Assembly (NCBI GenBank): GCA_013694595.1
Contig: JACDCC010000197.1
Coordinates: 1 to 39,654 of the forward strand
Reading direction: 5' to 3'
Source: Chthoniobacterales bacterium
GTDB lineage: Bacteria > Verrucomicrobiota > Verrucomicrobiia > Chthoniobacterales > UBA10450
DNA length: 39,654 nucleotides
Positions 37,001-39,654 of this stretch are shown in pieces; positions within the stretch are counted from its first letter, which is position 1, and each line of letters starts with the position of its first letter. The notes beneath the pieces were generated by a model. It ran no database searches. It was not told the origin of the DNA and saw only the letters and a program-made list of their open reading frames with translations. The position numbers and the translations under genes were made by a program.

Positions 37001-39639
37001 AAGCGCAATTGCTCGACAAGCCGGGCGGAATATTCGTCAGGCGCCTCGAGCAGATTCCCAACGAAGATCGCCTCCTGCTCCAATCCGCGGCCCGCATCCT
37101 TCTCTCGGATGACAACGGCTCGCTCCTCGAACAACTGGAGCAGCGCGCTGTGCTCGAGCCGCGCGTCCCCGCGCTCACGCCGACGCGACCGGCGCGGATC
37201 GAGTCACCCGCGTCCCCGCCGGCGCGCGAGTTGATCTTTCACAATGGCTACGGCGGATTCACTCCCGACGGGCACGAGTATGTCATCACGCTCTCGCCCG
37301 GCCAGGCCACTCCCGCGCCGTGGGTCAACGTGATGGCCAACCCGGAGTTCGGGACGGTCGTGTCGGAAAGCGGCGGCGCTTACACCTGGTTCGAGAACGC
37401 GCACGAATTTCGGCTCACGCCCTGGCAAAACGATGCCGTTCAGGATACGACCGGCGAGGCGCTTTACATTCGCGACGAAGAAACCGGCCAGGTCTGGTCG
37501 CCGTGTCCGTGGCCCGCGCGGGGTGCCACGCCTTATGTCATCCGCCACGGGTTCGGCTACACCGTCTTCGAGCACTACGAGAACGGCATCGTCTCGGAGT
37601 TGTGGGCTTACGTGGCGATGGATGCGCCGGTCAAGCTGACCAATTTGAAGTTGCGCAACGTCTCGGGCGGGCCGCGCCGTTTGTCCGTCACCGCCTACTG
37701 CGAGTGGGTGTTGGGCGATCTGCGGCCCAAGACGCTCCTCAACGTGCAGACCGAAGTGGACCTGAAAACCGGGGCCTTGCTGGCGCGCAACTTTTACAAC
37801 ACCGAATTCCCCGATCGCATCGTCTTCCTTGATGTCATTGACCAGAACCGCACCCTCACCGGAAATCGAAAAGAATTCCTCGGGCGCAACGGAACTCCCG
37901 CGCAACCTGCGGCTTTGAAGCGGGCGCGGCTCTCCGGAAAAACAGGCGCGGGCTTCGATCCCTGCGGCGCCATGCAGGTCGCGTTCGAGCTGGGCGACGA
38001 GCAGGAGCGCGAGACAAGTTTCCGTCTCGGCGCGGGCCGGAATCTGGACGAGGTGCAGAATCTGGTCTCGCGTTTTCGCCGAGCCGACGCCAGCGCCGTC
38101 TCACTCGCCCTCGTGCATGAATTCTGGAATCGCACGCTCGGCGCGGTCAACGTCGATACGCCCGATCCCGCCGTGAACACAATGGCGAACGGCTGGCTCC
38201 TTTACCAAACCCTCAGCTCCCGCCTCTGGGCGCGGACCGGGTTCTATCAATCGGGCGGCGCGTATGGCTTCCGCGATCAGTTACAGGATGTGATGGCGCT
38301 GGTGCACGCCGAGCCGAGCCTCACGCGCGAGCATTTGCTCCGGGCCGCCGCGCGCCAGTTCCGGGAAGGCGACGTGCAACATTGGTGGCATCCGCCGGCC
38401 GGCCGCGGTGTGCGCACGCATTTCTCCGACGACTACCTGTGGCTGCCATACGTCACCTGCCGCTATGTTTCCTGCGCCGCCGATACCGGCGTCCTCGATG
38501 AACAGATTCCTTTCCTCGATGCGCGGCCGGTGATGCCGGAGGAGGAATCTTATTACGACCTGCCCAACCGCTCGCAGGAATCCGCCAGCCTCTACGAGCA
38601 TTGCGTGCGCGCCATCAGGCATGGGTTGAAATTCGGCCAGCACGGCCTGCCCCTGATTGGTTCCGGCGATTGGAACGACGGCATGAACCTGATCGGAAAA
38701 GAGGGGCGCGGCGAAAGCGTCTGGCTGGGATTTTTCCTTTACGATGTGCTCACGCAGTTTGCGGAGCTCGCGCGCGCCCGCGCGGATACGGACTTCGCCG
38801 AGCATTGCCTGGCCGAGGCGAAGCAGTTGCAAAAGAAGATCGAGGCAAACGCGTGGGACGGAGAGTGGTACCTCCGCGCCTGGTTCGATAACGGCGAGCC
38901 GCTCGGCTCCCGGAACAATGAGGAATGCCAGATCGATTCTCTGCCGCAAAGCTGGTCGATCATCAGCCGAGCGGGCGAGCCAGAACGTTCCCGGCAGGCC
39001 ATGCAGGCGGTCAACGAACGTCTGGTTCGCCGCGACGCGAACCTCATCCAGCTCTTCGATCCGCCCTTCGACAAATCGCCGCTCAATCCCGGTTACATCA
39101 AGGGCTACATCCCCGGCGTGCGCGAGAATGGCGGGCAATACACTCATGCCGCCATCTGGACCGCGATGGCTTTCGCGCTCCTCGGAGAAAACGAGCGCGC
39201 CTGGGAACTGTTCACGCTCATTAACCCCATCCAGCACGGCGGCACGCCCGAGCAGATCGCCACCTACAAAGTGGAGCCCTACGTTGTCGCGGCCGACGTC
39301 TATGCCGTCGCGCCGCACACCGGCCGGGGCGGCTGGACCTGGTACACCGGCTCAGCCGGCTGGATGTACCGCTTTCTCACCGAGACGCTGCTCGGCGTTC
39401 ATCTGGAAGGCGAGCGGCTGCGCGTCACGCCACGTTTTCCCGCCCACTGGACGAGCTACAAGATTCACTACCGCTACCGGCAAACCGTTTACCACATCAC
39501 CATCACCCGCTCGTCCGACGACTCGTTAGGCCAGAGTGCACTCACTCTCGACGGCCAGCCTCTGACCGACGAAACGATCCCGCTGCACGATGATCGCATC
39601 GAACATTTCGTCGAGATCCGCATCCAAGCCCGGCCCTGA
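31078..39639 (+). CDS. ndvB: Cyclic beta-1,2-glucan synthase (NdvB/ChvB/Cgs-like)
   Basis: Giant inner-membrane enzyme of about 2850 residues, close to Rhizobium NdvB, that makes and cyclises beta-1,2-glucan from UDP-glucose. GTG at 31069 and ATG at 31078 are both in frame; ATG is preferred. Order: N-terminal region; helices near residue 420-470; GT84 domain (TLDTDTQLPRESAG near 634, RHRWMRGDWQIIRWL near 782); further helices near 825-875 and 960-1000; glycoamylase-like middle domain (WGVSESGYYRTDVHHNYQYR near 1402, SFMAHHQGMSLLSL near 1497), the probable cyclising part; then GH94-related domains near 1579 and 2053 with the acidic SGDWNDGMNLIG motif near 2532, which control chain length. All parts appear intact. 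The product would be a periplasmic osmoregulatory glucan. Confidence 0.9.
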   Translation: MLSRSPVSGLLPVRHKLRGERQRELPLRAELFGVEQLARHAETIAARHQVVTSRGSNRLLAQLDRNEEIVRAFNRATLNVDKTRRVTPAAEWLLDNFYLIEEQIQLARRHLPRGYSRELPRLSNGPAAGVLRVYDIVLELIAHVDAQIDASSLTAFVAAYQKVAVLKLGELWAIPIMLRLGLIENLARITTGLATARDDRNLANVWVDRLQETAENNPSRVVIVVADLARADLRLSSSFVAEFCQRLSRLNPVLHVARGWLEQQLVEQGLSIEQLIHQESQSQASDQVSVSHSITSLRLLSAISWKEFVETLSLVEQTLRGDPGDVYSDMDFATRDCYRHVVETLARYGRLSEMEVAQRAVELARESAQQKGREDRSAHVGFYLIHKGRPLLERAANVRWPWHTAVPRSIQRSPFTFYAGGIFLLTALATLGFVRTAQVLEVQGWILIFSSLTFLVGASQLSVALLNWLAALLVAPRLLPRLDYSSKIPSESRTMVVIPTFLSSAENIDELIEALEIHHLANRDPNLHFALLTDWRDAPVENLPDDHPLLERARTGIEALNRKYGSSRDDLFFLFHRSRRWNPGEGLWMGYERKRGKLREFNSFLRGGSPEGFSKVVGEAAILPAIKYVITLDTDTQLPRESAGQLIGTMAHPLNQPCFDPTRALVVEGYSMMQPRVEMSLAGAGRSWFVRLQAGEVGIDPYTHAVSDVYQDLFHEGSFIGKGIYEVDAFERALAGRFPENTILSHDLLESVYARCALVTDVTFYEEYPSTYLADVDRRHRWMRGDWQIIRWLLPWVRGEKGRSIANPISGLSRWKLLDNLRRSLVPIALLFFLVGSWLFLPQLSGWAIGVVVSILLLPALLSSLVDLVRKPEQLRWLMHMRGVAAKAGPALVEMTLTLVMLPHDAFLSLDAISRTLFRMLVTRKGLLEWRTSSDVARSARLDLAGSFRAMWSSPAVALTSGLTLSLIQPTNLPIALPFLGLWLAAPWIAWRISRPIQPPAPELAPEQLVFLRRIARKTWHFFETFVTAEENWLPPDNFQEEPSTGVAARTSPTNIGLALLANLAARDFGYLSLGGLLERTETTLATMLRLERHRGHFYNWYSTRTLEPLLPLYVSSVDSGNLAGHLLTLAAGLRQLADEKVLAPQIFAGLRDTLGVVQRLAGENALLAQLDTELANAPSTLRESLALLQRAAENSAEISSGLANREEDLKSWAQVFQRECEEHLQEVLFLGSLEAREQNPSWREIAALDPSSTVVREARQHARERIQKLETLAGQCDELAAMDFTFLYDQARNLFSIGFNVTDNRRDQSFYDLLASEARLCSYVAIAQGQVPQEHWFSLGRLLVASRGEPILVSWSGSMFEYLMPLLVMPDYENTLLDRACKAAVRQHIEHGRSRDVPWGVSESGYYRTDVHHNYQYRAFGVPGLGLKRGLAEDLVIAPYASVMALMVAPREACENLQRLVREGREGVFGFYEAVDYTPSRLPPETASTTVRSFMAHHQGMSLLSLVNLLRDFTMQRRFMSRPLLKAADLLLQERPPKTDANVLPEDLSMEEIEPRFEEGADVMRVFTNPSSRAPEVHLLSNGRYHVAITHAGGGYSRWRDLAVTRWREDATRDCWGTFIYLRDVASGEFWSTAYQPTRRATKTYEAIFTQARAEFRQRHNELEIHTELCVSPEDDVELRRITLTNRSSTERVIELTSYAEVVLATHPADEAHPAFSNLFVQTEFAPISSAILCTRRARSEDETPPWLLHLLVGQGGAQSAISCETDRFQFIGRGRTLENPAAMEKDAPLSNTVGSVLDPIISLRRTVTLAPNESAVLDFVLGMAESRENALGLVEKYQHARMADRALDLAWTHSQVILRQLDASEGEAQLYARLAGAIIFADPARRATSGVLLENRRGQSGLWTYGISGDTPLVLLRVTDTENLDIVRQIIQAHSYWRTKGLAVELVILNEDASVYRQTLQDQITNLVASGTEAQLLDKPGGIFVRRLEQIPNEDRLLLQSAARILLSDDNGSLLEQLEQRAVLEPRVPALTPTRPARIESPASPPARELIFHNGYGGFTPDGHEYVITLSPGQATPAPWVNVMANPEFGTVVSESGGAYTWFENAHEFRLTPWQNDAVQDTTGEALYIRDEETGQVWSPCPWPARGATPYVIRHGFGYTVFEHYENGIVSELWAYVAMDAPVKLTNLKLRNVSGGPRRLSVTAYCEWVLGDLRPKTLLNVQTEVDLKTGALLARNFYNTEFPDRIVFLDVIDQNRTLTGNRKEFLGRNGTPAQPAALKRARLSGKTGAGFDPCGAMQVAFELGDEQERETSFRLGAGRNLDEVQNLVSRFRRADASAVSLALVHEFWNRTLGAVNVDTPDPAVNTMANGWLLYQTLSSRLWARTGFYQSGGAYGFRDQLQDVMALVHAEPSLTREHLLRAAARQFREGDVQHWWHPPAGRGVRTHFSDDYLWLPYVTCRYVSCAADTGVLDEQIPFLDARPVMPEEESYYDLPNRSQESASLYEHCVRAIRHGLKFGQHGLPLIGSGDWNDGMNLIGKEGRGESVWLGFFLYDVLTQFAELARARADTDFAEHCLAEAKQLQKKIEANAWDGEWYLRAWFDNGEPLGSRNNEECQIDSLPQSWSIISRAGEPERSRQAMQAVNERLVRRDANLIQLFDPPFDKSPLNPGYIKGYIPGVRENGGQYTHAAIWTAMAFALLGENERAWELFTLINPIQHGGTPEQIATYKVEPYVVAADVYAVAPHTGRGGWTWYTGSAGWMYRFLTETLLGVHLEGERLRVTPRFPAHWTSYKIHYRYRQTVYHITITRSSDDSLGQSALTLDGQPLTDETIPLHDDRIEHFVEIRIQARP

Positions 39640-39654
39640 CGCTGGATCTCCGAC

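Noticed and set aside
38281-39318. 345-aa minus-strand ORF opposite the 3' part of ndvB
   Set aside because: Shadow of the GH94-related region; no independent support.
1791-39531. GCCTAACGA as a KOPS-like polar segregation motif
   Set aside because: Orientation is mixed on both sides of the candidate origin, so there is no replichore polarity in this window.

Overview
The window looks like one high-GC chromosomal segment from a soil-type Verrucomicrobiota bacterium (Spartobacteria/Chthoniobacter/Udaeobacter-like). This placement is inferred from protein style, not from a marker tree. Pointers are a class III cyclase/TolB-like/TPR regulator locus, a sialidase-like secreted protein whose C-terminal repeat (RALGPSL...NDNW...VEMYDL) is common in that phylum, and dispersed palindromic repeats of the GTCATCCCGAGCGAAG type.

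Layout. 1-1895: the 3' part of a TolB-like/TPR protein, remnants of further copies of that family, and an abrupt join to the 3' end of purN. 1892-8453 (minus): a compact probable operon, metF/homocysteine methyltransferase - VTT membrane protein - cdd - mnmG - plsY - gpsA, joining one-carbon metabolism, tRNA modification and phospholipid synthesis; a parS-like palindrome fills the cdd/mnmG gap. 8731-14491 (plus): secreted Asp-box protein, YdeI/OmdA protein, peptidoglycan-binding protein, POT peptide transporter, beta-carbonic anhydrase. 14684-17550: SRPBCC protein, a frameshifted DUF1801/YdeI gene, a 51-residue membrane peptide missed by the ORF track, and a cyclase-family hydrolase. 17551-17852: an intergenic region with two consensus DnaA boxes. 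17853-22412 (plus): methyltransferase, DUF2064 transferase, zinc-ribbon nucleotide-sugar epimerase, MgtE-like transporter, GT2. 22521-26767: secreted methyltransferase, membrane-anchored sulfite-oxidase-like enzyme, Fpg/MutM, TrxB. 26873-30527 (plus): GT4, GNAT and GT-C polytopic glycosyltransferase. 30579: tRNA-Thr(TGT) with an odd T-arm. 31078-39639: a giant NdvB/ChvB-like cyclic beta-1,2-glucan synthase.

Themes. Cell-envelope and glycan genes dominate the right half. Palindromic elements sit in four of the five convergent gene junctions, which suggests that they end or protect transcripts. The parS-like site at mnmG and the DnaA-box pair at 17.7 kb make an origin-proximal position plausible but unproven. 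I saw no CRISPR array, prophage, intact insertion sequence or defence system. The most unusual sequence-level signal is over-representation of the 9-mer GCCTAACGA in coding DNA.
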